Positions 16,526 to 27,607 of a stretch of DNA of 64,000 nt are shown one piece after another. Under the pieces are notes generated by a model. The model saw only the letters and a list, made by a program, of their open reading frames with translations, was not told the DNA's origin and did not search any database. Within the stretch, counting starts at the first letter, position 1. Each line of letters begins with the position of its first letter. The position numbers were made by a program, and so were the translations under genes. This stretch comes from an uncultured Lachnospiraceae bacterium. Its GTDB lineage: Bacteria; Bacillota; Clostridia; Lachnospirales; Lachnospiraceae. The stretch lies in assembly GCA_944384025.1 (NCBI GenBank), contig CALWRS010000007.1:1-64000 (forward strand), in the 5' to 3' direction.

Positions 16526-16588
16526 AAACAGGAAAAAGGCGACAGAAGCCGGATTGGGGCGCAACGTCGCCTTTTTCCTGTTTTTTTT
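16526..16588 (+). terminator. Rho-independent terminator after CPBP protease
   Basis: AAACAGGAAAAAGGCGAC (16526-16543) pairs perfectly with its inverted copy (16566-16583), 18 bp with a 22-base loop, ending in a run of 8 T. The A-run on the left arm means it could also terminate in the other direction. Confidence 0.9.
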
Positions 16589-16765
16589 CGCGCAGCAGGG
16601 GGAAGTCGACTAACGTAGAAAAACAGAAAACGCCGTTGTATTTTCTGTAAAAAAGGGCGAAAAACAGAGAACTATCGTATTCTTCGAGACACCAAAATCC
16701 GGGAAAAGAATGGCGCAGGAGCGACGCTTAGACATCTTGCACAAAAAGGATACAAACATTTTTCT

Positions 16766-16882
16766 TGTGGATAAAGGGGAAAACTGTGGATAAAATCCCG
16801 TTTTTTTCGTTTATCCACAGGAAAAGAGGCTGATTTTATCTGGATTTTGTTGTTATTCACAATTCTATCCACTTTATCCACA
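16766..16882. promoter_or_regulatory. cluster of DnaA boxes upstream of secA
   Basis: Within 117 bases of AT-rich DNA there are four perfect consensus DnaA boxes: TGTGGATAA at 16766-16774 and 16785-16793 (reverse orientation), TTATCCACA at 16811-16819 and 16874-16882 (forward). TTATTCACA (16853-16861) has one mismatch and a weaker CTATCCACT lies at 16866. The rest of 16589-17073 holds no gene. dnaA and dnaN are not adjacent and gene direction does not switch here, so a DnaA-titrating or regulatory site is more likely than oriC. Confidence 0.75.
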
Positions 16883-17073
16883 TACACTTTCCATGCGTGT
16901 AGTATGTTGATTTTTGTCGAAGACTCGAAGATTTGTTTTGGTAAAAACAGAAAAAAATCGAGGACGCTCAACAAAATTCGACAAACCCCTTGACTTTTTC
17001 ATTTTTGGAAACTTTCTTGAAATGGCGGAAATTGCGTGACAATTCCGCGCAAAAGGAAAAAATGTTTCTTCGG

Positions 17074-17102
17074 TTGCGGAACACCTGAAAAAGTGATATA
17101 AT
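17074..17102 (+). promoter_or_regulatory. promoter of secA
   Basis: TTGCGG (17074-17079), 17-base spacer, TATAAT (17097-17102) with TGA before it (extended -10), 70 bases upstream of secA. Confidence 0.65.
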
Positions 17103-17172
17103 CCATGGTAATATGGCGTCACTTTGGGGAAAGCGAGACGCCTTCAGAACTCGAACAGGATAGGAGGTCAAC

Positions 17173-19752
17173 ATGAGTTTAGTTTCGAAAATCTTTGGAA
17201 CTCATAGTGAGAGAGAAATCAAACGGATTACTCCGCTTGTAGATAAAATTGAGGCGCTTGAGCCGGAATACGAAGCACTTAGCGATGAGCAGCTTGCCGA
17301 AAAGACTGTGGAGTTTCGCCGTCGGCTTGCCGAGGGTGCGACGCTTGACGATCTTTTGGTGGAAGCCTACGCTGTTGTTCGCGAGGCGGCAAAGCGAACG
17401 CTTGGGCAGCGCGCGTACCGCGTACAGTTAATGGGCGGCATTATTCTTCATCAAGGGCGAATTGCAGAAATGCGTACCGGCGAAGGAAAGACGCTCGTAT
17501 CGACCTTCCCCGTATACCTGAACGCGTTGGAAGGCAAAGGCGTTCACGTTGTTACGGTTAACGACTATCTGGCAAAGCGAGACGCAGAGTGGATGGGACA
17601 GGTGCACACTTTTCTTGGACTAACGGTAGGCTGCATCTTGAACCATATGGAGCCAAAGGAGCGCCAGCAGGCTTACGCGTGCGACATTACCTACGGCACA
17701 AACAACGAATTCGGCTTTGACTATTTGCGTGACAACATGGTCATATACAAAGAGCGGCTTGTAATGCGCGGACTGAATTTCGCGGTTATTGACGAGGTGG
17801 ACTCGGTTCTCATCGACGAGGCGAGAACGCCGTTAATTATTTCCGGACAGAGCGGAAAGTCAACAAAGCTTTACGAAGTCTGCGACATTTTGGCGACGCA
17901 GTTAAAGCGGGGAACCGAAACCGAGCTCTCCAAGATGGATATATTAATGGGCGAGCAGGCGCAGGAAACCGGCGACTTCGTCGTAAACGAAAAAGACAAA
18001 AATGTAAACCTTACCGAAGAGGGCGTGCGCAAGGTCGAGCAATTTTTCCGCATTGAAAACTTGGCGGATCCTGAGAACCTGGAGATTCAGCATAACGTTA
18101 TTTTGGCGCTGCGCGCACATTACCTGATGTTTAAGGATAAGGATTATGTCGTTAAGGACGACCAGATTCTGATTGTAGACGATTTTACCGGACGTATTCT
18201 TCCCGGACGGCGTTACTCGGACGGGCTTCATCAGGCGATTGAGGCAAAGGAACATGTAAAAGTAAAGCGGGAGAGCAAGACGCTTGCGACGATTACGTTC
18301 CAGAACTTCTTTAACAAGTACACGCGCAAGTGCGGCATGACCGGTACGGCGCTTACAGAGGAAAAGGAGTTCCGCGAAATTTACGGTATGGACGTTGTCG
18401 CTGTTCCGACAAACCGTCCGGTGCGTCGTGTGGATCACGAGGACGCGGTATACCGGACAAAGAGAGAAAAGCTTGCGGCGATCGTAGAAGCGGTTGTGCA
18501 GGCGCATGCGAAGCTTCAGCCGGTGCTTGTCGGCACGATTACGATTGAGGCGTCCGAAGAAGTAAGCGCGGCGCTTAGAAAGCGGAACATTCCGCACAAG
18601 GTGCTGAATGCGAAGTACCATGAGTTGGAAGCGGAAATTATTGCGGAAGCCGGTCAGCCGGGAGCCGTAACGATTGCGACGAACATGGCCGGACGCGGTA
18701 CGGATATTAAGCTTGGCGAGAAGGTGACGGAATACGGCGGATTGATGATTATCGGTACGGAGCGTCACGAGTCCCGCCGAATCGATAACCAGCTGCGTGG
18801 TCGTGCAGGTCGTCAGGGAGACGTTGGTGAATCGCGCTTTTACATTTCCCTTGAGGATGATTTGATGCGTCTGTTTGGCTCGGAGCGCATGATGGGGATT
18901 TTTAAGACGCTCGGTCTTGACGACGGGCAGGAAATTCATCACAAGATGCTTAGCAGCGTTATTGAAAAGGCGCAAAAGAAAATAGAGGATAATAACTTTG
19001 GCATCCGGAAAAACCTGCTGGAATTTGACCAAGTGAATAACGAACAAAGAGAAATTATCTACGAGGAGCGCCGGAGAGTGCTTGACGGCGAAAACATGCG
19101 GGAGTTTATCCTGAAAATGGTGCGAAACACAGTCAGCAACATTGTCAATCAGGTAATCGGAGACGACCAGCGCCCAGAAGAGTGGGATTTGGAAGCGCTT
19201 AACCAAGAGCTTCTGGCAGTTATTCCTTTTGCACCGGTAGAATTTAGCGAAGAAGAGCTTTCGCACATGAACAAAAAGCGCTTGCTTGAGGAGCTTTGGG
19301 AGCGGGCACTTGAGAAATATGCCGCGCAGGAAGCGCAGTTCCCGGAACCGGAAAGCTTCCGAGAAGCAGAGCGCGTAATTTTGCTTCGTGTTATTGACCA
19401 GAAGTGGACGGCGCACATTGACGATATGGATCAGCTCCGTCAGGGAATCGGCTTGCAGGCATACGGACAGAGAAGCCCTGTTCAGGAATATAAGTTCCAA
19501 GGCTTTGACATGTTCGACGAAATGGTGCAGTCCATTGCGAGGGATACGGTCCGCACGCTGATGCACATTAAGGTAGAGCAGAAGGTGGAACGCGAGGAAG
19601 TTGTGAAGGTAACCGGCACAAATAAGGATACAAGCACTGTAAAGGAGCCGGTTCGAAGAGCCGCAAAGAAAATTCAGCCAAACGATCCTTGTCCTTGCGG
19701 AAGCGGTAAGAAATATAAGTTCTGCTGCAGTAGAAAGCAAAACCTTCAGTGA
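17173..19752 (+). CDS. secA: preprotein translocase ATPase SecA
   Basis: 859-aa motor that drives secretory proteins through SecYEG. Walker A in [12 protein letters not shown] (about 100), DEAD-type motif [16 protein letters not shown] (about 205-220), second motor domain with [13 protein letters not shown] and [15 protein letters not shown], and a C-terminal zinc-binding SEC-C tail [15 protein letters not shown]. Full length. AGGAGG lies 6 bases before ATG. The gene has its own promoter downstream of the DnaA-box cluster. Confidence 0.97.
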   Translation: MSLVSKIFGTHSEREIKRITPLVDKIEALEPEYEALSDEQLAEKTVEFRRRLAEGATLDDLLVEAYAVVREAAKRTLGQRAYRVQLMGGIILHQGRIAEMRTGEGKTLVSTFPVYLNALEGKGVHVVTVNDYLAKRDAEWMGQVHTFLGLTVGCILNHMEPKERQQAYACDITYGTNNEFGFDYLRDNMVIYKERLVMRGLNFAVIDEVDSVLIDEARTPLIISGQSGKSTKLYEVCDILATQLKRGTETELSKMDILMGEQAQETGDFVVNEKDKNVNLTEEGVRKVEQFFRIENLADPENLEIQHNVILALRAHYLMFKDKDYVVKDDQILIVDDFTGRILPGRRYSDGLHQAIEAKEHVKVKRESKTLATITFQNFFNKYTRKCGMTGTALTEEKEFREIYGMDVVAVPTNRPVRRVDHEDAVYRTKREKLAAIVEAVVQAHAKLQPVLVGTITIEASEEVSAALRKRNIPHKVLNAKYHELEAEIIAEAGQPGAVTIATNMAGRGTDIKLGEKVTEYGGLMIIGTERHESRRIDNQLRGRAGRQGDVGESRFYISLEDDLMRLFGSERMMGIFKTLGLDDGQEIHHKMLSSVIEKAQKKIEDNNFGIRKNLLEFDQVNNEQREIIYEERRRVLDGENMREFILKMVRNTVSNIVNQVIGDDQRPEEWDLEALNQELLAVIPFAPVEFSEEELSHMNKKRLLEELWERALEKYAAQEAQFPEPESFREAERVILLRVIDQKWTAHIDDMDQLRQGIGLQAYGQRSPVQEYKFQGFDMFDEMVQSIARDTVRTLMHIKVEQKVEREEVVKVTGTNKDTSTVKEPVRRAAKKIQPNDPCPCGSGKKYKFCCSRKQNLQ

Positions 19753-19779
19753 ATTTTTTGAAGATGGGAGAGAGATCCT

Positions 19780-20904
19780 ATGGTAGAACTGGATCAGATG
19801 AAATATACGCTGCAGACTTACGAGCAACCACTGCGGGAAGTCGGCGCATCACTGGATCTGGAAAATAAAAAACGTAAAATCGAAGAGCTGGAAGGCATTA
19901 TGGAATCTCCGGGCTTTTGGGACAACGCAGACGCGGCGCAGGCAAGCGTGCGCGAACTAAAGTCCTTAAAAGATACCGTAGAAGGATTTGCCGGTTTGCA
20001 GCGACAGTACGACGATATTATGACGCTTTTGGAGATGGGGTATGAAGAGAACGACCCCGAAATGATTCCGGAAATTCAAGCGGAGTTAGATGCGTTTACA
20101 AACGAGTTGGAAAGCTTGCGGCTTGAGACGCTTTTGTCCGGAGAGTACGACCGTGAAAACGCGATTGTGACGCTTCACGCGGGCGCAGGCGGAACCGAGT
20201 CATGCGACTGGGCAGGGATGCTCTACCGGATGTACCAGCACTGGGCTGCGAAAAAAGGTTTCACGATGGAAGTTCTGGATTATCTGGACGGTGATGAAGC
20301 CGGAATTAAATCAGTTACGTTTCAGGTAAACGGAACGAACGCTTACGGGTATTTAAAATCCGAGCACGGCGTTCACCGTCTGGTGCGCATCAGCCCGTTT
20401 AACGCGGCCGGAAAGCGCCAGACTTCGTTTGTATCCTGCGACGTAATGCCGGACATCGAAGAGGATGTCGATGTGGAAATCAATCCCGATGACCTGCGCA
20501 TTGACACGTATCGAAGCAGCGGCGCGGGCGGCCAGCACATCAACAAAACCAGTTCCGCAATTCGAATTACACATATTCCAACGGGAACCGTAGTGCAGTG
20601 CCAAAACGAGCGTTCCCAGTTCCAAAATAAAGACAAGGCCATGCAGATGCTTAAAGCGAAGCTTTATTTGCTAAAGCAGCAGGAGCAGGCGAGCAAGGAG
20701 TCCGGCATCCGAGGCGAGGTAAAGGATATCAACTTCGGAAACCAGATACGCTCCTATGTTCTACAGCCGTATACGATGGTGAAGGATCACCGCACCGGAG
20801 TAGAGATTGGCAACGCGCAGGCTGTGCTTGACGGTGCGCTTGACCCGTTTATCAACGGCTATTTAAAGCATCTGGCTCTAGGCGCTACAAAGCAGGCAGA
20901 TTAG
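19780..20904 (+). CDS. prfB: peptide chain release factor 2
   Basis: 374-aa RF2, terminating at UGA and UAA. The anticodon-like tripeptide SPF is in VRISPFNAAG (about 205) and the catalytic GGQ in SSGAGGQHINK (about 250). Many bacteria need a programmed +1 frameshift at an early UGA codon; this gene reads straight through that position (SLDLENK, with CTG GAT in place of CTT TGA C), so it lacks that autoregulation. 27 bases after secA. Confidence 0.96.
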   Translation: MVELDQMKYTLQTYEQPLREVGASLDLENKKRKIEELEGIMESPGFWDNADAAQASVRELKSLKDTVEGFAGLQRQYDDIMTLLEMGYEENDPEMIPEIQAELDAFTNELESLRLETLLSGEYDRENAIVTLHAGAGGTESCDWAGMLYRMYQHWAAKKGFTMEVLDYLDGDEAGIKSVTFQVNGTNAYGYLKSEHGVHRLVRISPFNAAGKRQTSFVSCDVMPDIEEDVDVEINPDDLRIDTYRSSGAGGQHINKTSSAIRITHIPTGTVVQCQNERSQFQNKDKAMQMLKAKLYLLKQQEQASKESGIRGEVKDINFGNQIRSYVLQPYTMVKDHRTGVEIGNAQAVLDGALDPFINGYLKHLALGATKQAD

Positions 20905-20919
20905 ATTAGGAGTCGGTTC

Positions 20920-22920
20920 ATGGATCATTTCCATCTTGTGTCGGAGTTTCAGCCAACCGGTGACCAGCCGGAAGCGATTGACGCTCTTGTTCGGGGCTTT
21001 GAAGAGGGCAACCAGTTTCAAACGCTTTTAGGAGTCACGGGTTCGGGAAAGACGTTTACGATGGCGAACGTGATTGCGCGGCTTAACCGGCCGACGCTTA
21101 TTATTTCGCACAACAAAACGCTTGCGGCACAGCTTTACGGAGAGTTTAAGGAATTTTTCCCGGACAATGCGGTAGAATACTTCGTATCCTATTATGACTA
21201 TTACCAGCCGGAGGCGTATGTGCCGTCTACGGATACTTATATCGAAAAAGATAGCGCGATTAACGACGAGATTGATCGGCTTCGCCACTCTGCAACCGCT
21301 GCCCTAACGGAGCGAAGAGACGTGATTGTTGTAGCGTCCGTCTCCTGTATTTACGGCTTAGGCAGCCCTTCGGAATACCAGAATATGACGGTGAGCCTTC
21401 GCCCCGGGATGCAATGGGATCGCGACGAGCTGCTTCGCAGGCTGATTGAAATGCAGTACGACCGGAACGATATGGACTTTAAGCGAGGGACGTTTCGCGT
21501 GCGCGGCGACGTGGTGGAGCTGTACCCGATTTCCGGCGGCGATGGAGAAGCGTACCGGATTGAATTTTTCGGCGAGGAAATCGACCGGCTTCAGACCATC
21601 GACACAGTGACAGGAAAAGCAAAACTGAATCTTGAGCACATGATTATTTTCCCGGCCTCGCACTACGTTGTGGAGCCCGAGCAGATGAAACGTGCGCTCA
21701 CAAAGATTGAAGAAGAGCTTGCGGAGCGCGTCCGCTATTTTCGCAGCGAAGATAAGCTTCTTGAGGCGCAGCGTATTTCCGAGCGAACCAACTTTGACAT
21801 GGAAATGCTGCGCGAGACTGGTTTTTGCTCCGGCATTGAGAACTACTCTATGCATCTTTCGGGATTGACGCCGGAAGATACGCCCAATACGCTTTTGGAT
21901 TTCTTCCCGGATGACTTTCTGATTATTGTAGACGAGTCGCATATTACGCTTCCGCAGGTCCGCGGGATGTATAACGGCGATCAGGCACGTAAAACTACAC
22001 TTGTAGACTACGGATTTCGCTTGCCTTCTGCAAAATGCAACCGACCGCTTAGCTTTTCGGAATTTGAGTCGCACATTAACCAGATGCTCTTCGTTTCGGC
22101 AACGCCGAACACATACGAAGAGGAGCACGAGCTGCTGCGCGTTGAGCAGGTGATACGCCCGACGGGCCTTTTGGATCCGGAAGTTTTTGTTCGTCCAGTA
22201 GAAGGGCAGGTCGATGATCTCGTGGGAGAAATTCGACAGGAAGTGTCCCGCGGAAATAAAATCCTTGTGACGACGCTTACAAAGCGAATGGCGGAGGAGC
22301 TGACCGATTATTTAAGAGAGCTTGGAATCCGTGTTCGCTATTTGCACTCGGACATCGATACGCTTGAGCGCTCGGAAATTATTCGCGACATGCGGATGGA
22401 CGTTTTCGACGTCTTGGTTGGCATTAACTTGCTCCGGGAAGGACTAGACATTCCAGAGATTGGACTTGTGGCAATTTTGGACGCAGACAAGGAAGGGTTT
22501 TTGCGTTCTCGTACGTCGCTTGTCCAGACGATTGGCCGCGCGGCACGAAACGCAAACGGACACGTCGTGATGTACGCCGATACGATGACGGATTCTATGG
22601 CGCAGGCAATCGAGGAAACCCGCCGCCGCAGAGAAATTCAGGATGCCTATAATAAAGCGCACGGAATTACGCCGCAGAGCATTCAAAAGAAAGTCCGCGA
22701 TTTGATTCGTATCAGTTCAAAGGCGGATAAGGTTACGAATCGGATTTCTAAAGATTGGGAATCTATGAGTCGTAAGGAGCTGGAAGCGGTTGTTTCCAAA
22801 CTCACGAAAAAGATGCATTCTGCTGCTGTAGAATTAAACTTCGAGCGGGCAGCGGAGCTTAGAGATGAGATTCTTGAAATTAAGAAGCAGCTGTTAGAGA
22901 TGGAAGGTACGCAGACTTAG
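20920..22920 (+). CDS. uvrB: excinuclease ABC subunit B
   Basis: 666-aa helicase-like damage-verification subunit of nucleotide excision repair. Walker [11 protein letters not shown] (about 38-47), beta-hairpin region [14 protein letters not shown]2 motif [10 protein letters not shown], motif [11 protein letters not shown], and the C-terminal UVR domain ([16 protein letters not shown]) that contacts UvrC/UvrA. Starts 15 bases after prfB and is followed by uvrA. Confidence 0.97.
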   Translation: MDHFHLVSEFQPTGDQPEAIDALVRGFEEGNQFQTLLGVTGSGKTFTMANVIARLNRPTLIISHNKTLAAQLYGEFKEFFPDNAVEYFVSYYDYYQPEAYVPSTDTYIEKDSAINDEIDRLRHSATAALTERRDVIVVASVSCIYGLGSPSEYQNMTVSLRPGMQWDRDELLRRLIEMQYDRNDMDFKRGTFRVRGDVVELYPISGGDGEAYRIEFFGEEIDRLQTIDTVTGKAKLNLEHMIIFPASHYVVEPEQMKRALTKIEEELAERVRYFRSEDKLLEAQRISERTNFDMEMLRETGFCSGIENYSMHLSGLTPEDTPNTLLDFFPDDFLIIVDESHITLPQVRGMYNGDQARKTTLVDYGFRLPSAKCNRPLSFSEFESHINQMLFVSATPNTYEEEHELLRVEQVIRPTGLLDPEVFVRPVEGQVDDLVGEIRQEVSRGNKILVTTLTKRMAEELTDYLRELGIRVRYLHSDIDTLERSEIIRDMRMDVFDVLVGINLLREGLDIPEIGLVAILDADKEGFLRSRTSLVQTIGRAARNANGHVVMYADTMTDSMAQAIEETRRRREIQDAYNKAHGITPQSIQKKVRDLIRISSKADKVTNRISKDWESMSRKELEAVVSKLTKKMHSAAVELNFERAAELRDEILEIKKQLLEMEGTQT

Positions 22921-22949
22921 GGGAAGCAAGAAGGAGCGTGTTTAATTAC

Positions 22950-25850
22950 ATGAGTCAAAAGCAATTGACCCCCGAGGATATAAAAAAATATATTCGCGTG
23001 CGGGGAGCAAGAGAAAACAACCTCAAAAGCATAGATATTAATATCCCAAGAGACAAGTTTGTCGTTCTGACCGGTCTTAGCGGCTCCGGAAAGTCTTCGC
23101 TTGCCTTTGATACTATTTACGCGGAAGGGCAGCGGCGCTATATGCAGTCCCTGTCTTCCTACGCGCGTATGTTCCTTGGACAGATGGAAAAGCCGGATGT
23201 GGACAGCATCGAAGGGCTTCCGCCTGCCATTTCCATAGAACAGAAATCCACGAACCGAAACCCCCGCTCTACGGTAGGGACGGTGACGGAAATTTACGAT
23301 TACTTCCGGCTTTTGTATGCCCGGGTCGGAACGCCCCATTGTCCGAACTGCGGCAAGGTAATCGCAAAACAGTCCATCGACCAGATGGTGGACGAAATTT
23401 TGCGCCTGCCGGAGAGAACCCGCATCCAGTTATTGGCTCCCGTTGTGCGCGGAAAAAAAGGAGAACATGCGAAGGTTCTTGAGCAGGCCAGAAAAAGCGG
23501 ATATGTGCGCGTGCGCATTGACGGCAATCTATACGAATTGTCGGAAGAAATTAAGCTGGAGAAAAACCAAAAGCACAACATTGAAATTATCGTGGATCGT
23601 CTGATTGTCCGTCCCGGGATGGAAAAGCGACTGACCGACTCGATGGAAGCAACAATGAAGCTTTCCGAAGGACTTGCTTACGTGGACGTGACGGGCGGGG
23701 AAATGCTTCGGTTTTCTCAAAATTTTGCCTGCCCTGACTGCGGTGGCACCATTGACGAGATGGAGCCCCGAACGTTTTCCTTCAACAATCCTTTTGGCGC
23801 CTGTCCTGTTTGTCACGGAATCGGATACAAAATGGAGTTTTCAGAAGACTTGATGATTCCGGACAAAAGCTTAAGCATTAACCAAGGGGCAATTCAGGTT
23901 ACGGGCTGGCAGTCCTGCACGGAAAAAGGAAGCTTTACGCGCGCAACGCTCGACGCGCTTGTGCAGGAATACCATTTTTCGCTGGACACGCCTTTTTGTG
24001 CGTATCCAGAGGAAATAAAGCGCGTGCTTTTACACGGCACCGGCGGAAAAGAAGTGCTTGTGCACTACAAAAGTCAGCGCGGAGAAGGCGTATATCCCGT
24101 TGCTTTTGAAGGAATTATTAAAAACGTGGAGCGCAAGTATCGCGAGACATTTTCCGATACGATGAAGCAGGAGTACGAAAGCTATATGCAGATTACGCCC
24201 TGCACGGAGTGCGGCGGACGAAGGCTGAAAAAGGAAGCGCTTGCAGTTACGGTGGGCGGCCGGAATATCAGCGAAGTCTGCGACCTTTCGGTGCGCGCGC
24301 TGTACGACTTTATGAACCATCTGGAGCTGACGAGCCAGCAGCAAAAGATTGGGGAACAAATCTTAAAAGAAATCCGCTCTCGCGTAGGATTTTTGAAAAC
24401 TGTAGGTCTGGAGTACTTGACGCTTTCCCGCGCAACGGCGTCTCTTTCCGGCGGCGAGAGTCAGCGAATCCGGCTGGCAACGCAAATTGGCTCGGGGATT
24501 GTAGGAGTCGCATATATTCTTGATGAGCCGAGTATCGGCCTGCACCAGCGCGATAACGACAAGCTGATTACCGCGTTAAAACAGCTGCGCGACCTTGGAA
24601 ATACGCTGCTTGTTGTTGAGCATGACGAGGATACGATGTGGGCGGCCGACTGGGTCGTTGACATTGGTCCGGAGGCAGGCGAACACGGCGGCGAGCTCGT
24701 AGCGCAGGGGTCGGTTTACGACATTATGAAAGAAGAGCGCTCGCTTACCGGCCAGTACCTGTCCGGGAAACGGATGATTCCAACACCCCAAAGCCGCAAT
24801 ACGCCGCGCGGCTGGCTGACGATTGAAGGCGCAAGAGAACATAACCTCAAAGACATTACCGTTCGTCTTCCTCTTGGTGTGTTCACATGCGTGACCGGCG
24901 TTTCCGGCTCCGGAAAAAGCTCGCTTGTAAACGAAATTCTCTACAAATCTCTTGCAAAAAAGCTTAATCGCGCACGGACGATTGCAGGGGATCACGACCG
25001 GATTTTGGGTGCAGAGCAGCTAGACAAAGTAATTGCCATTGACCAATCGCCGATTGGGAGAACACCCCGCTCAAATCCTGCGACGTATACCGGCGTATTT
25101 GACCAGATCCGCGATTTGTTTGCCAACACGCAGGAAGCGAAAATGCGCGGTTACTCCAAGGGACGTTTTAGCTTTAACATTCGGGGAGGCAGATGCGAGT
25201 CTTGCCAAGGAGACGGCATTAACAAAATTGAGATGAACTTTCTCCCGGACGTTTACGTACCTTGTGAAGTTTGCGGAGGGAAACGCTATAACCGCGAGAC
25301 GTTGGAGGTTTCCTATAAGGGCAAAAACATCAGCGACGTGCTCGATATGACGGTGGAAGAAGCGCTCTCCTTCTTCGAGAACGTGCCTTCCATTCGCCGG
25401 AAAATTGAAACGTTAAATGAGGTAGGTCTGTCTTATTTGAAGCTGGGACATCCCTCGACCTTGCTTTCCGGGGGAGAGGCGCAGCGAATCAAGCTTGCTA
25501 CGGAACTGGCGCGCCGCAGTACCGGAAAAACCATTTATATTCTGGATGAACCGACAACCGGACTTCATTTTGCGGATGTAGACAAGCTGATCACCATTTT
25601 GAAGCGTTTGGCGGAAGGCGGCAATACGGTCGTTGTTATTGAGCATAATCTGGATGTAATCAAGACAGCCGACTATTTAATCGACATGGGCCCGGAGGGC
25701 GGCGACGGCGGTGGAACCGTTATTGCACAGGGGACGCCCGAACAGGTTATGGAGAACGAAGCGTCCTACACGGGACAATATTTGAAGCTGCAATTAGAGC
25801 GTGATAAAAAACGCACGGAGCGCTGGCTTCAAGAGGAAAAACAGGAGTAA
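22950..25850 (+). CDS. uvrA: excinuclease ABC subunit A
   Basis: 966-aa DNA-damage sensor with two ABC ATPase modules. Walker [14 protein letters not shown] (about 45) and [13 protein letters not shown] (about 650). ABC signatures: [10 protein letters not shown] and [10 protein letters not shown]. Zinc modules: CPNCGK, CPDCGG/CPVCHG and [17 protein letters not shown] 22950 is preferred to the in-frame GTG 22938, because AAGGAG at 22931-22936 would be only one base from the GTG; the 13-base spacing is still long. Confidence 0.96.
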   Translation: MSQKQLTPEDIKKYIRVRGARENNLKSIDINIPRDKFVVLTGLSGSGKSSLAFDTIYAEGQRRYMQSLSSYARMFLGQMEKPDVDSIEGLPPAISIEQKSTNRNPRSTVGTVTEIYDYFRLLYARVGTPHCPNCGKVIAKQSIDQMVDEILRLPERTRIQLLAPVVRGKKGEHAKVLEQARKSGYVRVRIDGNLYELSEEIKLEKNQKHNIEIIVDRLIVRPGMEKRLTDSMEATMKLSEGLAYVDVTGGEMLRFSQNFACPDCGGTIDEMEPRTFSFNNPFGACPVCHGIGYKMEFSEDLMIPDKSLSINQGAIQVTGWQSCTEKGSFTRATLDALVQEYHFSLDTPFCAYPEEIKRVLLHGTGGKEVLVHYKSQRGEGVYPVAFEGIIKNVERKYRETFSDTMKQEYESYMQITPCTECGGRRLKKEALAVTVGGRNISEVCDLSVRALYDFMNHLELTSQQQKIGEQILKEIRSRVGFLKTVGLEYLTLSRATASLSGGESQRIRLATQIGSGIVGVAYILDEPSIGLHQRDNDKLITALKQLRDLGNTLLVVEHDEDTMWAADWVVDIGPEAGEHGGELVAQGSVYDIMKEERSLTGQYLSGKRMIPTPQSRNTPRGWLTIEGAREHNLKDITVRLPLGVFTCVTGVSGSGKSSLVNEILYKSLAKKLNRARTIAGDHDRILGAEQLDKVIAIDQSPIGRTPRSNPATYTGVFDQIRDLFANTQEAKMRGYSKGRFSFNIRGGRCESCQGDGINKIEMNFLPDVYVPCEVCGGKRYNRETLEVSYKGKNISDVLDMTVEEALSFFENVPSIRRKIETLNEVGLSYLKLGHPSTLLSGGEAQRIKLATELARRSTGKTIYILDEPTTGLHFADVDKLITILKRLAEGGNTVVVIEHNLDVIKTADYLIDMGPEGGDGGGTVIAQGTPEQVMENEASYTGQYLKLQLERDKKRTERWLQEEKQE

Positions 25851-25868
25851 CACAAGGATGGGAAGATA

Positions 25869-26456
25869 ATGAGCCATTTTTATGCAATGATGTCAAGAAT
25901 GAAATACATTGAACGCTGGGCGCTGATGCGCAACTCGGAAAGGGAAAACATCAGCGAGCACTCTTTGGAGGTTGCTATGCTGGCTCACGCTCTGGCGCTT
26001 CTTGGCAATTGCCGGCTCGGAAAAAACTACGATGCGCAGCGAGCGGCTGTTATCGGCATTTATCACGACGCAAACGAAATCATTACCGGCGACATGCCAA
26101 CCCCGGTGAAGTATTACAGCCGGGAGATGCAGGATTTGTTTCACTCGATTGAAGATCAGGCGAGCCGCTCTCTTTTGCAGCTTCTTCCGGAAGATTTGCG
26201 AAAGGAATACGAGGCGATTTTCTTTCCTGCGCAAGGGGAAGAAGAGCTGTGGCGGCTTGTTAAGGCTGCCGATAAGATTTCCGCGCTGATTAAGTGCGTA
26301 GAAGAAGAAAAAGCCGGAAACCGCGAGTTTGAGAGTGCGAAAAAATCGGTAGAGGCGGCAATTCGCGCGATGCATGTTCCGGAAGCAGAATTGTTTCTGG
26401 ATGAGTTTCTCCCTTCCTACCAACGCAATCTGGATGAGCTTAGCGTTGGACAATGA
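25869..26456 (+). CDS. YfbR-like HD-domain 5'-deoxynucleotidase
   Basis: 195-aa HD phosphohydrolase. ISEHSLEVAMLAHAL supplies the first His, YHDANEIITGDMPTPVKYY is the HD motif plus the YfbR signature, and VKAADKISALIKCVEE gives the last Asp. YfbR removes phosphate from deoxynucleoside monophosphates; that activity is inferred by family. It follows uvrA by 18 bases. Confidence 0.85.
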   Translation: MSHFYAMMSRMKYIERWALMRNSERENISEHSLEVAMLAHALALLGNCRLGKNYDAQRAAVIGIYHDANEIITGDMPTPVKYYSREMQDLFHSIEDQASRSLLQLLPEDLRKEYEAIFFPAQGEEELWRLVKAADKISALIKCVEEEKAGNREFESAKKSVEAAIRAMHVPEAELFLDEFLPSYQRNLDELSVGQ

Positions 26457-26499
26457 CTTATAGGCCGAACAACATTGAATCGGAGAAATTGCTTTAATT

Positions 26500-27585
26500 A
26501 TGAAGAGAATTATTTATATTGATTTTGAGAACGTGAGCACAGCAGGGTTAAACGGAATTCTGGATTTGGACGAGAAAGATCATGTTAAAATCTTTCTGGG
26601 GCCGAAGTGCTCGAAATTATCGTTAATTGAAGCGGAGGCAATTCTGCATTGCCACGCTACGGTAGAGCTAATCACCAACGATCAGATTGGGAAAAATGCG
26701 CTGGATTTTATTATCATGGTACATATGGGCTATGATATTGCAAAGAAGGCGGGAAAGGCGTTTTACATTGTCTCCAACGACAAGGGTTACGAGCCGGCGA
26801 TTCACGAGATGCAAAGCATGACCGGGCTGACGATCGAGCGCTTTTCCGACATTCGGCAGGTTTTAAGCGAAAGCGAGCCTGCAAGAGGCGGATGGTTTGG
26901 ATTGTTTAGCAAGAAGAACCGTCAAGTGCAAAATACGACGGAGCACGAAGTTTATGAAAAAGGAAAACGCGTCGGCCAGTCTAGGCGAAGCGTCCGGCCC
27001 GATGCGGAAAAGAAAAACAGCAGCGCCGCTTCGCGAAATAACAGGTCAAACTCTGCGAGCGAAGGAAGCCGGAGACGGCCCGATGCAAACCGGAAAGCGC
27101 AAGGGACGTACCGCTCCGGCAAGCAGACGGGAAATAAAAAGGAAATTCCCGCACAGGCGCACCGAGAAATAAAACCACAGGAAAAACCGGCGGAAGAGCC
27201 CCGCAGCAAAGCGGTTCTTGTAAAATACAATACGGAAACCTCGGTCGCAAAACTGCCGGAGCCGATTGCCGGCGTTCCTGCCGTTGCACCGTCCGCTCCC
27301 GTGCATAAAAAACAGAAGCCAAGGCGTCCGGCGCCTGTGAGCACAGAGGAAAAGGAGCTTGTGGAGCGCGCAATTGCGGAGACGTCGGATAAGGAAGCTT
27401 ACCACAACTATTTAATGGCAAAGCTTCACGATACGCAGCGCGCTACAGAGCTATACAAGCTGAGCAAACAGCGGTTTTTAAAGGCAAGGGAAGCAGCAAA
27501 GCCGCAGGAGAGCGTTCCTTTGGGGGAGGGCGCGGTGGAGCAAACAGCCTTTACGGAAAGTGAGTTCCGTGCGGAAATAGAGTGA
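26500..27585 (+). CDS. PIN-like/NYN-type nuclease domain protein with basic disordered tail
   Basis: 361 aa. Residues 1-130 form a PIN-like (PF18475-type) domain: [11 protein letters not shown] with the first Asp, [20 protein letters not shown] with two more acidic residues, and [11 protein letters not shown]. Residues about 140-280 are Arg/Lys/Ser/Pro-rich and probably disordered, suiting RNA binding; a short helical segment closes the protein. A ribonuclease role is inferred from fold and charge. It has no good Shine-Dalgarno site. Confidence 0.75.
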   Translation: MKRIIYIDFENVSTAGLNGILDLDEKDHVKIFLGPKCSKLSLIEAEAILHCHATVELITNDQIGKNALDFIIMVHMGYDIAKKAGKAFYIVSNDKGYEPAIHEMQSMTGLTIERFSDIRQVLSESEPARGGWFGLFSKKNRQVQNTTEHEVYEKGKRVGQSRRSVRPDAEKKNSSAASRNNRSNSASEGSRRRPDANRKAQGTYRSGKQTGNKKEIPAQAHREIKPQEKPAEEPRSKAVLVKYNTETSVAKLPEPIAGVPAVAPSAPVHKKQKPRRPAPVSTEEKELVERAIAETSDKEAYHNYLMAKLHDTQRATELYKLSKQRFLKAREAAKPQESVPLGEGAVEQTAFTESEFRAEIE

Positions 27586-27607
27586 CAAAGGAAGAGTGGA
27601 GGAAGCT

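Noticed and set aside
16766..16882. Reading the DnaA-box cluster as oriC
   Set aside because: No dnaA, dnaN or rpmH nearby and all genes run in one direction across it; kept as a non-origin cluster unless genome-wide skew says otherwise.
17944..19827. A 627-codon open frame on the minus strand opposite secA
   Set aside because: Mirror of high-GC third positions in secA; no ribosome binding site or recognisable domain, while secA on the other strand is certain.
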